A DNA stretch of 64,000 bases from JBQTKD01 sp963703165 (GCA_963703165.1 OY969798.1:4526001-4590000), one strand, 5' to 3'. Counted from the stretch's first letter, positions 17,563 to 26,209 are shown. Made by a program: numbers and translations. The notes: a model not told the origin generated them from the letters alone.

Positions 17563-18375
17563 CTACTCGCCGCGGAACTGCGCCGGGCGCTTCTCGACGA
17601 AGGCGGCGCGGCCCTCGGCGTAGTCGAACGTCGTGGCGTGATCCTGCTGGCGCTCGGCCTCGATCAGCATCTGCTCGGCGAGTTCGGCCTGGGTGGTTTC
17701 GGTCAGGGTGGCCTTGATGTTCGCGATCGCGACGGTCGGCAACGCCGCGAGCCGCTCGCAGAGGGCCTCGCCCGCGGCAAGGAGCTCCGCGTCCGGGTGC
17801 ACAGCATTCACCAGGCCCCAGTCGAGCGCTTTGGCGGCGGGCAACTTGTCGCCGAGCATCGCCAACTCGGCCGCGCGGGCCAGCCCCACCCGCTCGGCCA
17901 GGAAACGCAGGACCCCGGCGTCGGGCAGGAGCGCGATGCGGACGAACGCGAGCATCAGGTTCGCGGACTCGCCCGCCAGCAGCAGATCGCACGCCAACGC
18001 GTAGGAGACACCGAGGCCGGCAGTCGTGCCCTGGATCGCGGCCACGAACGGCTTCGGCGCGCGACGGATCTCCAGCACGATCGGGTTGTAGATCTCGCGC
18101 AGCCGTTGGGTCAGGTCGATGGTCCCGTCGGGGCGCGACTCGCGGGGGATCTTGATGTCCGCGCCGGAGCAGAAAGACCGCCCGGCGGCCGTGACGAGCA
18201 CCGCGCGCACCGAGGCGTCCGCGGAGACCTGTCGCACGATCGCGAGCAGTTGCCGGGCCAGGTCGGGAGTCCAGGCGTTGAGGGCCTCGGGGCGGTTGAG
18301 TTCGATCCGAGCCATCGCATCGGCGCGTCCCAGCCGCACGAACTCCTTGCTGTCGTCCCAGGCCCACTCGGTCAT
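17563..18375 (-). CDS. Enoyl-CoA hydratase/isomerase family protein
   Basis: 270 residues. Crotonase features: RIELNRPEALNAWTPDLA near residue 22, oxyanion loop GRSFCSGADIKIPRE near residue 65, and QGTTAGLGVSYALACDLLLA near residue 108. Both canonical Glu positions are changed, the second to Asp (LLPDAGVLRF), which fits PaaG-type or isomerase-like crotonases. It is divergent from the MFE-type dehydrogenase gene across a 66-base promoter containing a GGACA-type operator, so the pair is likely co-regulated in beta-oxidation of a CoA ester. Confidence 0.85.
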   Translation of the reverse strand: MTEWAWDDSKEFVRLGRADAMARIELNRPEALNAWTPDLARQLLAIVRQVSADASVRAVLVTAAGRSFCSGADIKIPRESRPDGTIDLTQRLREIYNPIVLEIRRAPKPFVAAIQGTTAGLGVSYALACDLLLAGESANLMLAFVRIALLPDAGVLRFLAERVGLARAAELAMLGDKLPAAKALDWGLVNAVHPDAELLAAGEALCERLAALPTVAIANIKATLTETTQAELAEQMLIEAERQQDHATTFDYAEGRAAFVEKRPAQFRGE

Positions 18376-18398
18376 GTGTCGAAGCCTACACATTGTCT

Positions 18399-18411
18399 GT
18401 ACAGTATGTCC
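18399..18411. promoter_or_regulatory. GGACA-N3-TGTCC-type operator, divergent promoter
   Basis: GTACA-GTA-TGTCC, one mismatch to the recurrent palindrome of this window. It sits between the enoyl-CoA hydratase (minus) and the MFE-type SDR (plus), 24 bases from the former's start and 31 bases from the latter's. Its position would let one repressor control both genes. Confidence 0.55.
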
Positions 18412-18441
18412 GTCGCCGTGTCGAAGACAGATGGAGCACCC

Positions 18442-19305
18442 ATGGCCGGAGTTCAGGACCGCGTGATCGTCATTACCGGCGCCGGCAACGGCCTGGGCCG
18501 CGAGTATGCGCTCACCCTCGCCGGCGGCGGCGCGAAGGTGGTGGTCAACGACCTCGGTGGCTCGCGCGACGGCACCGGCGGGGGTTCGGACGCCGCGGAC
18601 GCCGTCGTCGCCCAGATCAAGGACGCCGGCGGCGAGGCCGTCGCCAACTACGACAGCGTGACGTCCGAGGCCGGTGGCCAGGCGATCGTGCTGACCGCGC
18701 TCGACGCCTTCGGACGGATCGACGGCGTCATCGCCAACGCGGGGATCCTGCGTGACCGCGCCTTCCACAAGCTCTCCGCCGAGGACTGGGACGCCGTCGT
18801 GGCGGTCCACCTCCACGGGACCTTCCACACGATCCGCGCCGCCTGGCCGCACCTGCGCGAGCAGCAGCACGGTCGCATCGTGGTCGCGACGTCGACGTCC
18901 GGCATCTTCGGCAACTTCGGGCAGGCCAACTACGGCGCCGCCAAGGCCGGGATGATCGGCCTCATCAACACTCTGGCCATCGAGGGCCGCAAGGCCAACG
19001 TGTTAGCCAACGCGGTCGCGCCGATGGCCGCGACCCGCATGACGGAGGACATCGCGCCCGCCGAGGTCCTGGCTGCGCTGCCCCCGGAGCACGTCGCCCC
19101 TGTCGTGGGGCACCTGTGCTCCGACGAGATGACCGACACCGGTCAGGTGTTCGTCGTCGGCGGGGGTCGGGTCTATCGCGTCGCCCAGTTCCAGTCCAAG
19201 GGCGTCAACTTCTCCGACGTCCCGAGCATCGCGGACGTCGCGTCGCGCTGGTCGGAGATCACCGATCTCGGCAACGCCGAGGTCGGCGCCAACCCCGTGG
19301 GCTGA
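18442..19305 (+). CDS. SDR family 3-hydroxyacyl-CoA dehydrogenase (MFE-2/HSD17B4-like)
   Basis: 287 residues. Start ATG 18442 has GGAG 6 bases upstream; an in-frame ATG at 18406 lies inside the operator and is less likely. The cofactor loop VIVITGAGNGLGREYALTL near residue 8 and the segment KVVVNDLGGSRDGTGGG are typical of the dehydrogenase domain of multifunctional enzyme type 2. The catalytic site is Ser in VATSTSG and YGAAK near residue 168. It likely oxidises a 3-hydroxyacyl-CoA, perhaps on a steroid or branched side chain, together with the divergent hydratase. Confidence 0.85.
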   Translation: MAGVQDRVIVITGAGNGLGREYALTLAGGGAKVVVNDLGGSRDGTGGGSDAADAVVAQIKDAGGEAVANYDSVTSEAGGQAIVLTALDAFGRIDGVIANAGILRDRAFHKLSAEDWDAVVAVHLHGTFHTIRAAWPHLREQQHGRIVVATSTSGIFGNFGQANYGAAKAGMIGLINTLAIEGRKANVLANAVAPMAATRMTEDIAPAEVLAALPPEHVAPVVGHLCSDEMTDTGQVFVVGGGRVYRVAQFQSKGVNFSDVPSIADVASRWSEITDLGNAEVGANPVG

Positions 19306-19395
19306 GTCCGGCAAGGGCTTCTACGACTGGTCGACGCGCTGAGTGAGCCCGCTCGCCCAGCGGTGTGACGGTTCGTCGCCGGTAGACTCGGGAGC

Positions 19396-20052
19396 GTGAC
19401 TGACGCACCCGTGCGCCGGCGTCGACCACGCGCGCACACCGGGGACCAAGCGGTGGAGAAGGCCGTCTTCGCGGCCACCGAGAAACTGCTGGAAACCACG
19501 CCACTGCACGAGCTGTCCGTGGCCCAGATCATCGCCGAGGCCGAACTCTCCCGGGCGAGCTTTTACCACTACTTCAGCTCCAAGCACGACGTCGTCACCG
19601 CGGCCATGACCGCGATCTTCCGCGACATGTACAGCGACACGGCCGGCGAGCTGTCCGCACCGTGGACCGACCCCGGTGCCGCGTTGCGGCACAGTCTGAG
19701 CTCGGCCATGGAGATCTGGTTCGCGCATCGCACCGTGATCGCCGCGGTCCTGGAGAACCAGCACGCGGTGCCCGACCTGGCCAAGGTCTGGGCCGCGGTC
19801 TCCGAACCGTTCCGGGCCACGCTGGCCGAGCAGATCCAACGAGAGCGCGTCCTCGGGCGGGCACCGGACGGCATCCCCGCCGACGCGATCGCGGCGCTGC
19901 TCATCGCCGGTGCCGAGCGGATCTTCTACGTCGGCTCCACCGGCGGCGACGACAAGTTGCGGACCTCGGCCCAACGCCTGGACGGGATCGTCGCGGTGTC
20001 GCTTGCCGCCATTTACGGTGACCCGCACGGACCGGTGACCGATGTCGCCTGA
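19396..20052 (+). CDS. TetR family transcriptional regulator
   Basis: 218 residues, GTG start. The N-terminal DNA-binding helix-turn-helix is visible as VAQIIAEAELSRASFYHYF near residue 37, after a basic tail. The C-terminal ligand-binding domain is helical with no recognisable specificity motif. The next gene, also a TetR regulator, overlaps its end by 11 bases. Two of the recurrent GGACA-type operators flank this pair (18.4 and 20.7 kb), so either could be the regulator of the catabolic regulon. Confidence 0.9.
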   Translation: MTDAPVRRRRPRAHTGDQAVEKAVFAATEKLLETTPLHELSVAQIIAEAELSRASFYHYFSSKHDVVTAAMTAIFRDMYSDTAGELSAPWTDPGAALRHSLSSAMEIWFAHRTVIAAVLENQHAVPDLAKVWAAVSEPFRATLAEQIQRERVLGRAPDGIPADAIAALLIAGAERIFYVGSTGGDDKLRTSAQRLDGIVAVSLAAIYGDPHGPVTDVA

Positions 20053-20659
20053 GCCTTCCGGCGGGGCCGGCCAGGGCGCGTTCCGGCAGGAGATCCTCGA
20101 CGCGATCGGCCGCCTGCTGCAGGACACCTCGCTCGACGCGCTTCGCATCCCCGAGATCCTGAAGGCCAGCAAGGTCGCCCGCGGCACGTTCTACTTCTAC
20201 TACGCGAGCAAGGAAGACGCCTTCGCGGCGCTGCTGGACCAGGCCTACGCCAAGTTGGTCCCGGCGTTCGAGGCGATGTTCACCGACCCGGCCGCCCGTC
20301 GTCCGCAGCTGTTGACCAAGGCGCTGGCGGAGTGGCTGACCTTCGCCGCCCCGGACGCGGCCGTGCTGCGGACCGCGATCGAGGAATGGCCGCGCAATCA
20401 GGCGATCCGCGAGGTGCACCTGGCCGCGCAGCGCCGGATGGCCGGAGCCATCAAGAAGGCCTTGGACGCTGACCGGAAGGCCGGTACCGCCACGGAGAGC
20501 ATCGCGAGCGCCACGCTCGCATCGGCGCTGATCTGGACCATGGAACGCGCCTGGTACGAGGCGCTGACCGCGTCCCGCTCGGGTACCGAGGCGGACGTCG
20601 CGGCCGTCACCGACGCTCTCGCGGCGACGATCAGCTCGGCGATGTACGGGCGTAACTGA
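20042..20659 (+). CDS. TetR family transcriptional regulator
   Basis: 205 residues; ATG overlaps the previous TetR gene by 11 bases. Helix-turn-helix RIPEILKASKVARGTFYFYY near residue 36, followed by SKEDAFAALLDQ, is typical TetR. The C-terminal ligand-binding half is only distantly like the upstream regulator, so the two probably sense different ligands or act as a pair. The strong 25-base palindrome at 20672-20696 lies directly after its stop and before the flavoprotein gene, which suits local control. Confidence 0.9.
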   Translation: MSPEPSGGAGQGAFRQEILDAIGRLLQDTSLDALRIPEILKASKVARGTFYFYYASKEDAFAALLDQAYAKLVPAFEAMFTDPAARRPQLLTKALAEWLTFAAPDAAVLRTAIEEWPRNQAIREVHLAAQRRMAGAIKKALDADRKAGTATESIASATLASALIWTMERAWYEALTASRSGTEADVAAVTDALAATISSAMYGRN

Positions 20660-20671
20660 CGGAGTCCTTGA

Positions 20672-20696
20672 GTGTCTGGACAGTGTGACCAGACAC
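20672..20696. promoter_or_regulatory. Extended operator before the flavoprotein gene
   Basis: Perfect 8-base arms GTGTCTGG / CCAGACAC around a 9-base centre. Inside it, GGACA-GTG-TGACC (20678-20690) is one mismatch from the recurrent GGACA-N3-TGTCC motif. It ends 16 bases upstream of the ATG at 20713, so a bound repressor would block transcription or initiation. Confidence 0.6.
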
Positions 20697-20712
20697 ATCG
20701 TACAGTCGTCGT

Positions 20713-22398
20713 ATGAGCGATGCGAAGCGCACGGTCGACGTCATCGTGGTCGGGTCCGGGCACAACGGCCTGGTGTCGGCCGCCTATCTCGCCAAGGCAG
20801 GCCTGAAGGTCCAGGTCCTCGAGGCCTACAGGACCCCCGGTGGCATGACCTCGACCACCGAGGTCGACGAGTGCCCCGGCTACAAGGTCAACGACGCCTC
20901 GATCCAGCCGTCGCTGTTCCGCACGACGACGATCATGAAGGACCTCCAGCTCGAGGAGAAGTACGGGCTGAAGATGCGCGTGATCGACCCGGTGCACCTG
21001 CAGCTCAACTACGACCACACCTCGCTCGGCCTCTGGCGTGACGCGCAGAAGACCGCGGACGAGTTGGCCTACTTCTCCAAGAAGGATGCCGCCGCACTCA
21101 AGGATCTCTACGAGGTGGTCCACGCCGCGGTCGACATCGGCCTGCCCATGATGCAGACCAGCCCGACCCGTCCCGACCCGCGCAAGATCCTGGAACTGGC
21201 CCGGCAGTCGCTCAAGCACCGCTCGAACATCCGCGCCGTCGGGCGCTGGATGCGGGCCACCGAGATCGAGGTCCTCGACGAATCCTTCGAGAGCGACCCG
21301 ATCAAGGCCTGCGTGCTCATCGGCCTCCCGTTCATGTCCTACGACTCGGACTTCTCCGGCTGGTCGCTCATCTACCTCGGCATCATCACCAAGTACGGGG
21401 TGGCGATGTTCGAGGGCGGCACCGGCGAACTGCCTCGGGCACTGATGGACCTCATCGTCGATCACGGCGGCAGCATCCGTTGCAATGCTCCGGTCGAGCA
21501 GATGGTCACGCGCGGCGGTCGCGTCGTCGGTGTGCGCCTGGAGAACGGCGAGGAGCTCTACGCCCGCCGCGGTGTGCTCACCGCGTTCAGCCCCAAGCGT
21601 GTCCTGCGCGACATGCTCCCGCCGGGGACGTTGCCGCCGCACCTGGCGAACCGGGTGGCGAACATCCCGACCAAGTCGCGTGGCTTCGCCGACATGAAGC
21701 TCGACGTTCTGACCAAAGGTCAAGTTCGGATGGACAAGATCAAGGCCAAGCGCAAGGACGACGTCGACCCGCGCCTGTCCGCCAACGGGTACCACAACTA
21801 CGAGCAGGTGAAGGCCGCCCAGCTTGCGTGCAAGCGCGGTGAGATGCCTACGCACATCCCTGGCCTGGCGCAGATCTCCACCGCGTTGCCGTCCAACGCG
21901 CACTTCGCGCCGCCCGGTGGCGACGTGTTCTGGTTCTGGTCCGGCCTCACCCCGAACGACCCGCACATGGGGTGGGAGGCCGCGCGCAAGCAGGCGGCCG
22001 ACACGATCATCAGCCAGAGCGAGCACTACTACGAGGGTATCGAGGACCTGCAGATCTTCAGCCGGGTCCGGCTGCTCCCCGACATCGAGGAGCGGTTCTT
22101 CGCGATGGACGGCTCGGTCTACCACACGGATCCGGTCATCACCCGGTTCGGACCGAACAAGCCGGCCGTCGGCTTCGCCGGGTACTCGACCCCGATCCCC
22201 GGCCTGTTCCTCACCGGTTCCGGCACGCATCCCGTCGCCGGCATCAGCGGCATGCCGGGCCAGAACGCGGCGATGACGATGCTCAAACTCTTCCGCCGTG
22301 AGGACCGCAAGGGCACGAAAACCCAGTCCCTCGAGGAGTCCCGCTTCTGGGACAGCGTCGAGACCTCCGACGCCTACATGACGACGAAGCCGGAATAA
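20713..22398 (+). CDS. FAD-dependent oxidoreductase, phytoene desaturase/CrtI-like
   Basis: 561 residues. N-terminal dinucleotide-binding motif VIVVGSGHNGLVSAAYLAKA near residue 9, followed by VLEAYRTPGGMT. The C-terminal FAD segment has PGLFLTGSGTHPVAGISGMPG near residue 500. This subgroup of the phytoene dehydrogenase-like family acts on hydrophobic polyisoprenoid, steroid or retinoid-like substrates as a desaturase, saturase or isomerase. It carries its own GGACA-type operator. It converges with the cytochrome oxidase-like genes 3 bases downstream. Confidence 0.85.
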   Translation: MSDAKRTVDVIVVGSGHNGLVSAAYLAKAGLKVQVLEAYRTPGGMTSTTEVDECPGYKVNDASIQPSLFRTTTIMKDLQLEEKYGLKMRVIDPVHLQLNYDHTSLGLWRDAQKTADELAYFSKKDAAALKDLYEVVHAAVDIGLPMMQTSPTRPDPRKILELARQSLKHRSNIRAVGRWMRATEIEVLDESFESDPIKACVLIGLPFMSYDSDFSGWSLIYLGIITKYGVAMFEGGTGELPRALMDLIVDHGGSIRCNAPVEQMVTRGGRVVGVRLENGEELYARRGVLTAFSPKRVLRDMLPPGTLPPHLANRVANIPTKSRGFADMKLDVLTKGQVRMDKIKAKRKDDVDPRLSANGYHNYEQVKAAQLACKRGEMPTHIPGLAQISTALPSNAHFAPPGGDVFWFWSGLTPNDPHMGWEAARKQAADTIISQSEHYYEGIEDLQIFSRVRLLPDIEERFFAMDGSVYHTDPVITRFGPNKPAVGFAGYSTPIPGLFLTGSGTHPVAGISGMPGQNAAMTMLKLFRREDRKGTKTQSLEESRFWDSVETSDAYMTTKPE

Positions 22399-22401
22399 GC
22401 C

Positions 22402-22665
22402 TCAGTAGGCCAGCAGCAGCACGATCAGCACCACGGCCGCGATCGCGCAGTAGGCCTCGAAGGCCGCCCGCAACGGCAGAGGCGCATGGCGCAGTTCCAT
22501 GAAGTGGATCCCGACCAGGCGAACCTTGACGAATGCGATCGCGATGACGAGGGCGGCGGCGGTGTCCTGATGCCCGATCACATCCTCGCCGAGCGCCAAC
22601 GAGATCGCCGTCGCCATCACGAGGGCGAACCACACCAGAGTCGTCTGGCTCCGCAGGGCGATCAT
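22402..22665 (-). CDS. Cytochrome c oxidase subunit IV-like small membrane protein
   Basis: 87 residues with three predicted membrane segments: TTLVWFALVMATAISLAL, AALVIAIAFVKVRLVGIHFM, and YCAIAAVVLIVLLLAY. The middle segment with KVRLVGIHFMELRHAP matches the subunit IV/NorF-like family accompanying subunit III-type proteins. The ATG overlaps the subunit III-like stop by 4 bases. No catalytic subunit I or II is in the window, so its oxidase role is unclear. Confidence 0.75.
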   Translation of the reverse strand: MIALRSQTTLVWFALVMATAISLALGEDVIGHQDTAAALVIAIAFVKVRLVGIHFMELRHAPLPLRAAFEAYCAIAAVVLIVLLLAY

Positions 22666-23261
22666 CCGTGCACCAGGTACAGGAGGGCGAACAGCACGAT
22701 CCACAGCAGGTCCACCAGATGCCAGAAGCTGGCGACACCTTCGACCCAGGGCATCCGGTGCTTGCCGAGGTTCTCCCGGCGGGACAACCGGATCGCGACG
22801 GCCAGGCCGCCCATCCCGAGCAGCACGTGGCCGAGGTGGATGCCGGTGAAGACGAAGTAGTAGGTGTAGAAGTCGTTGACCGCGGGCGTGTGGTCGTTGG
22901 TCAGCAGGTGCGTGTACTCGAAGGCCTTCACCCCGATGAACATCAGGCCGCACCCGATGGCGATCGCGAACATGCGCGGGGCGCTCGGATCGCGGAGCCG
23001 GGCCAGGCGGACCCCGTTGACCACCGCCAACGAACTGGTGAGCAGGATCGCGGTGTTCAGCGCGCCGGTGACCTTGTGCAGATCAGGCTGGGACTCGCGC
23101 CAGACCTCGGGCTGCTGACCTTTCAGGACGAGGATCATCCCGAAGAAGATGGCGAAGACCACCATGTCGCCGAGCAGTAGCACCCACAGTCCCGGCTCAC
23201 CCGGGACGTGCTTGTCCGACGGCCGAACGGTTGCGGCGGACGTCTCGGGGGCCGCCGTCAC
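22662..23261 (-). CDS. Heme-copper oxidase subunit III family protein (NorE/CoxC-like)
   Basis: 199 residues, GTG start, about five membrane segments. Signatures: PGEPGLWVLLLGDMVVFAIF near residue 20, the mid segment FEYTHLL near residue 113, and the C-terminal YFVFTGIHLGHVLLGMGGLA near residue 134 and EGVASFWHLVDLLWIVLFAL. Subunit III stabilises terminal oxidases, but orphan copies like this also occur next to oxygenase and lipid-metabolism genes. It overlaps both neighbours by 4 bases in a four-gene membrane-protein operon. Confidence 0.82.
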   Translation of the reverse strand: MTAAPETSAATVRPSDKHVPGEPGLWVLLLGDMVVFAIFFGMILVLKGQQPEVWRESQPDLHKVTGALNTAILLTSSLAVVNGVRLARLRDPSAPRMFAIAIGCGLMFIGVKAFEYTHLLTNDHTPAVNDFYTYYFVFTGIHLGHVLLGMGGLAVAIRLSRRENLGKHRMPWVEGVASFWHLVDLLWIVLFALLYLVHG

Positions 23262-23998
23262 AGGGCCGCCGGGGTCAGAGTCACGGCCGGGGTCGGGTCG
23301 CCGAAGCTGTCGGGTTCAGCAAATTGCATGCGCACGGCACGCAGTGTGCCCCAGGTCATGACGATGAACCAACCCCCGAAGAACGCGGCAGCCAACCAGA
23401 ACGACAACAGGCCGTCCCATGCGAACGGGCCGTCCTTGAAGTAAGTGAGCAGGCTGGCCGGGGTGAAGGCCACCGCCGTCCACATCAGGTAGTACGCGAT
23501 CCAACGGGGAAAGATCGGAACGGGGCGCTTGTCGGCCAGGATCACGACCACGAGCGAGATCACCTGGGCGAAGGTGAAGGGCCAGTTCATGATGAACGGG
23601 AACCAGCCCATGTCGTTCAACAGCTGGATGTCCGCCGGGTCGCGGTCGGGGCGGAACGCCGCCGCGGACCAGAGCAGGACCGGGATCGCGATGGCAAGCA
23701 CGAGGATCGAGCCGGTTGCGAGCTGCAGGTAGGCCAGGGGAGTCCAGCGGCCCTCGATGCGTGCCATCTGGGTGCTGATCACAGCTGCGAACGGGACGAT
23801 GAAGCCCGTCGAGATCAACATGATCAGGCAGCCGGTGCGGATGCGCCCGGCCTGGCTCTGGTACTGATCGGCGACCTCGGCCGCCGTGTGGCTCGGGGGG
23901 ATCGGCGGGAAGAAGCCGGAGATCAGCAGCCCGCTGAAGAACACCACCACGAACAGCGGCCCGCACCACACCAGCGCGGTCTGGATCGACTTGTTCAT
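23258..23998 (-). CDS. Six-pass membrane protein of unknown function
   Basis: 246 residues with about six hydrophobic segments (first LFVVVFFSGLLISGFF near residue 15; fourth ITM-like FAQVISLVVVILA near 150; last FWLAAAFFGGWFIVMTWG near 205). A periplasmic-type loop PPIPPSHTAAEVADQYQSQA follows the first segment. It is a paralogue of the protein at 43908-44624: both share the RIEGRW/RIEGER segment after the second helix and YFKDGPFAWDG/FFKDGPFAWNG before the last. The family is not one I can name. It overlaps the subunit III-like gene by 4 bases. Confidence 0.75.
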   Translation of the reverse strand: MNKSIQTALVWCGPLFVVVFFSGLLISGFFPPIPPSHTAAEVADQYQSQAGRIRTGCLIMLISTGFIVPFAAVISTQMARIEGRWTPLAYLQLATGSILVLAIAIPVLLWSAAAFRPDRDPADIQLLNDMGWFPFIMNWPFTFAQVISLVVVILADKRPVPIFPRWIAYYLMWTAVAFTPASLLTYFKDGPFAWDGLLSFWLAAAFFGGWFIVMTWGTLRAVRMQFAEPDSFGDPTPAVTLTPAAL

Positions 23999-24082
23999 GG
24001 CTCCACCTTTCTCGCTACGACCTGGTCACGGAAGGAGACTCGCCGGCGCGTCCCGGAGCCGACGAGTCTCCTGATTTCCGTG

Positions 24083-25045
24083 TCAGCTCACCGGTACCTT
24101 GGCGGGCTCGGCTTCGATATGTGCGTGTGCCGTGGGCTTGGTGATGCCGGCGATGTAGGCCTCACGCTGCGCAGGGAGCATGAAGCGCGCCTTGAAGAGG
24201 CCGATGAAGGTCCACTCGACGTCGGTGTCCTTCTTGGCGACCAGTTCGGCCAGCACACGGACCCACACCAGCGAGATCACCACGGTGCCGCCGCCGCCGA
24301 TGACCCACTGCAGCCAGGTCGGCATGCCGGAGTTGATCGAGAGGAAGACGGGGAAGCCGGTGCCGAACTCGGCCATCGTCGTCGCGATGATGCCGCAGGG
24401 GATGATCGCGAGCTTGTACTTCAACGGGCCGTCCTTGACGAGCGGCCAGGTGAAGTGGATCAGCACGGCGACGGTCATGATGGCGGCCGCGTTGGTGAAG
24501 GACCAGTAGAACGGGAACTTGTAGAACTCCAGCGGCTGGCGGCCGTAGTACTCGTAGACGCCCATCATCACGCCGGGGTGTTCCATGATCGCGTCGGAGG
24601 CGCCGCACGCGGCGAAGATCATGAACATGTTCTTCACTGTGACGCCGCGCTGGAACATCGACCACATCCAGTAGGCCTCCAGCCCCATGAACAGGCCGTA
24701 GCACGGTGGGATCAGCAGCGGGATCGCGATACCGAAGTTGGTGTAGCCCGATGCGTGGATGTTCTCCGCCCAGCGCAGGTGACCCACCAGGTCGAGCATC
24801 GGCTCACCGAGTGCGGTCGCGCACCCGGCCACGAGGCAGAGGATCGGCAGCACGTTCTTGTGGCGGATCGCCTGGTTGAGGCACCAGGGGAGCGCGATGG
24901 CCACGACCAGCAGACCGGCCCAGAAGAGGAAGAACCAGGCGTCGAAGTTGGAGGCCACGAAGTTCGGGTCACCGTGCGGGCGGATCTCTCCGTATCCGGG
25001 GACTGGGCTGTTCCAGTCCACCGGTGGCGGGTTCTCGAATCTCAT
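24083..25045 (-). CDS. Seven-pass membrane protein, possibly AveC-like
   Basis: 320 residues, roughly seven membrane segments from AWFFLFWAGLLVVAIALP near residue 36 to IGGGGTVVISLVWVRVLA near 250. A central conserved-looking stretch has MEHPGVMMGVYEYYGRQPLE near residue 157 and YWSFTNAAAIMTVAVLIHF. The arrangement recalls spirocyclase AveC-like membrane proteins of actinobacteria, but I hold this only weakly. It is the first gene of the operon with the 246-residue protein and the oxidase subunits III/IV; a degenerate GGACA-type operator lies 29 bases upstream. Confidence 0.7.
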   Translation of the reverse strand: MRFENPPPVDWNSPVPGYGEIRPHGDPNFVASNFDAWFFLFWAGLLVVAIALPWCLNQAIRHKNVLPILCLVAGCATALGEPMLDLVGHLRWAENIHASGYTNFGIAIPLLIPPCYGLFMGLEAYWMWSMFQRGVTVKNMFMIFAACGASDAIMEHPGVMMGVYEYYGRQPLEFYKFPFYWSFTNAAAIMTVAVLIHFTWPLVKDGPLKYKLAIIPCGIIATTMAEFGTGFPVFLSINSGMPTWLQWVIGGGGTVVISLVWVRVLAELVAKKDTDVEWTFIGLFKARFMLPAQREAYIAGITKPTAHAHIEAEPAKVPVS

Positions 25046-25074
25046 GCCTCAACTCCGTCGTAGACGCGATGACT

Positions 25075-25087
25075 GGACGATGTGTCT
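25075..25087. promoter_or_regulatory. Degenerate GGACA-type operator before the membrane-protein operon
   Basis: GGACG-ATG-TGTCT, two mismatches to the recurrent palindrome, with flanking ACT/AGT extending the symmetry. It is 29 bases upstream of the start at 25045 and 34 bases past the end of the alcohol dehydrogenase gene. Support comes mainly from its position in the promoter. Confidence 0.4.
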
Positions 25088-25120
25088 AGTTTCGCCTGGG
25101 CGCGTACCGCTGGTCAAGCA

Positions 25121-26176
25121 TCAGAGGGTCGGATCGAGCACGATTTTCAGCGCCTCGCGGCGGTGGAACAGCCGGTAGGCCTCGGGGGCCTCCGAGAGCG
25201 GCATCCGGTGCGAGATCAGGCGGCCCGGGTTCAGCCTGCCCGCGGCGACCAGGGCGAGGGTCTCGTCCATGTAGCGGGTGATGTTCCCGGCGCCGCCGGA
25301 GATCTTGATCCCCTTGAACCAGATCTCGCCGAAGGGCAGTTCGATGCTCTCCTCGCTGTACACGCCGGGGATGGCCAGGGTGCCGCCCATCCGGGGCAGG
25401 CGTACGGCGGTCTGCAGCGCGGACGGGTGCCCGACGGCGTCGACGACCAGGTCCGCGCCACGCCATTCGGTGAGATCGAGGACGGCGTCCACCGGATCGG
25501 TCTCGTCGGCGTTGATCGGGATCGCGCCGAGGGCCTCGGCCTCCTTGAGGCGCGACTCGACCTTGTCGATGACGATGATCGTGCCCGCGCCGAGCACCTG
25601 CGCGGACATCGCGGCGCACAGTCCGACCGGTCCGGCCCCGACGATCGCGACGGTGTCGCCCGGCAGGTAGTGCGCCCGGATCGCTTCGTAGCCGGTGGTC
25701 AGGATGTCCCCGACCATCAGGTAGTCCTCGTCAGTTCCCAAGCCCGCCTCAGGAATCCGGCGCATGCACAGATCCGCGGCCGGTACTCGGACGTACTCCG
25801 CCTGCCCGCCGTCGAGGTCACCGGTCGTCAGGCCGAGGCCGAAGATGCGCGCACCCGCGCAGGCGCCCGGTTGGTTACGCCGGCACTGATGACAGAACCC
25901 GCAGTTGACGACGCAGGACACGACAGCGCGGTCGCCCTCCGTCCACAACTGCACGCCGACGCCGGCAGAGACGACCGTACCGAGGAACTCGTGGCCCAGG
26001 CGGAGATTGTCCTCCAGTTCCATGCGGCCCTCGTAGGGATGCATGTCCGTGCCGCAGATCGCGGTGAGCTCGACCTTGAGCAGTACCTCGTCCGGGGCGA
26101 GATCCGTGATGAGCTCGATCTCCTCGACCGCGACCTCGAGCGGACCCTTCAGCAGAACTGCCCGCATCGTCGCCAT
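25121..26176 (-). CDS. Zinc-dependent alcohol dehydrogenase family protein
   Basis: 351 residues; ATG 26176 has GGGAGG upstream. Catalytic zinc region ICGTDMHPYEGRM near residue 40 and GHEFLGTV near 62; structural zinc cysteines in CGFCHQCRRNQPGAC near residue 92; Rossmann motif VAIVGAGPVGLCAAM near 170. It is a medium-chain NAD(P)-dependent dehydrogenase oxidising an alcohol. A perfect GGACA-N3-TGTCC site lies 34 bases upstream, linking it to the window-wide regulon. Confidence 0.9.
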   Translation of the reverse strand: MATMRAVLLKGPLEVAVEEIELITDLAPDEVLLKVELTAICGTDMHPYEGRMELEDNLRLGHEFLGTVVSAGVGVQLWTEGDRAVVSCVVNCGFCHQCRRNQPGACAGARIFGLGLTTGDLDGGQAEYVRVPAADLCMRRIPEAGLGTDEDYLMVGDILTTGYEAIRAHYLPGDTVAIVGAGPVGLCAAMSAQVLGAGTIIVIDKVESRLKEAEALGAIPINADETDPVDAVLDLTEWRGADLVVDAVGHPSALQTAVRLPRMGGTLAIPGVYSEESIELPFGEIWFKGIKISGGAGNITRYMDETLALVAAGRLNPGRLISHRMPLSEAPEAYRLFHRREALKIVLDPTL

Positions 26177-26209
26177 GAGCGGCCTCCCGATTGCATCGAC
26201 GTAGCGTCT

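Noticed and set aside
18406..18441. Upstream ATG for the MFE-type SDR
   Set aside because: The ATG lies inside the operator and has no ribosome-binding site; ATG 18442 has GGAG at proper spacing and starts the normal SDR N-terminus.
22402..23261. A complete respiratory oxidase locus
   Set aside because: Only subunit III- and IV-like genes are present; no subunit I with heme-copper His motifs or subunit II CuA site is found nearby.
23231..25063. 610-codon open frame on the plus strand
   Set aside because: It lies opposite four membrane-protein genes on the minus strand that overlap each other in operon fashion and have clear membrane segments.
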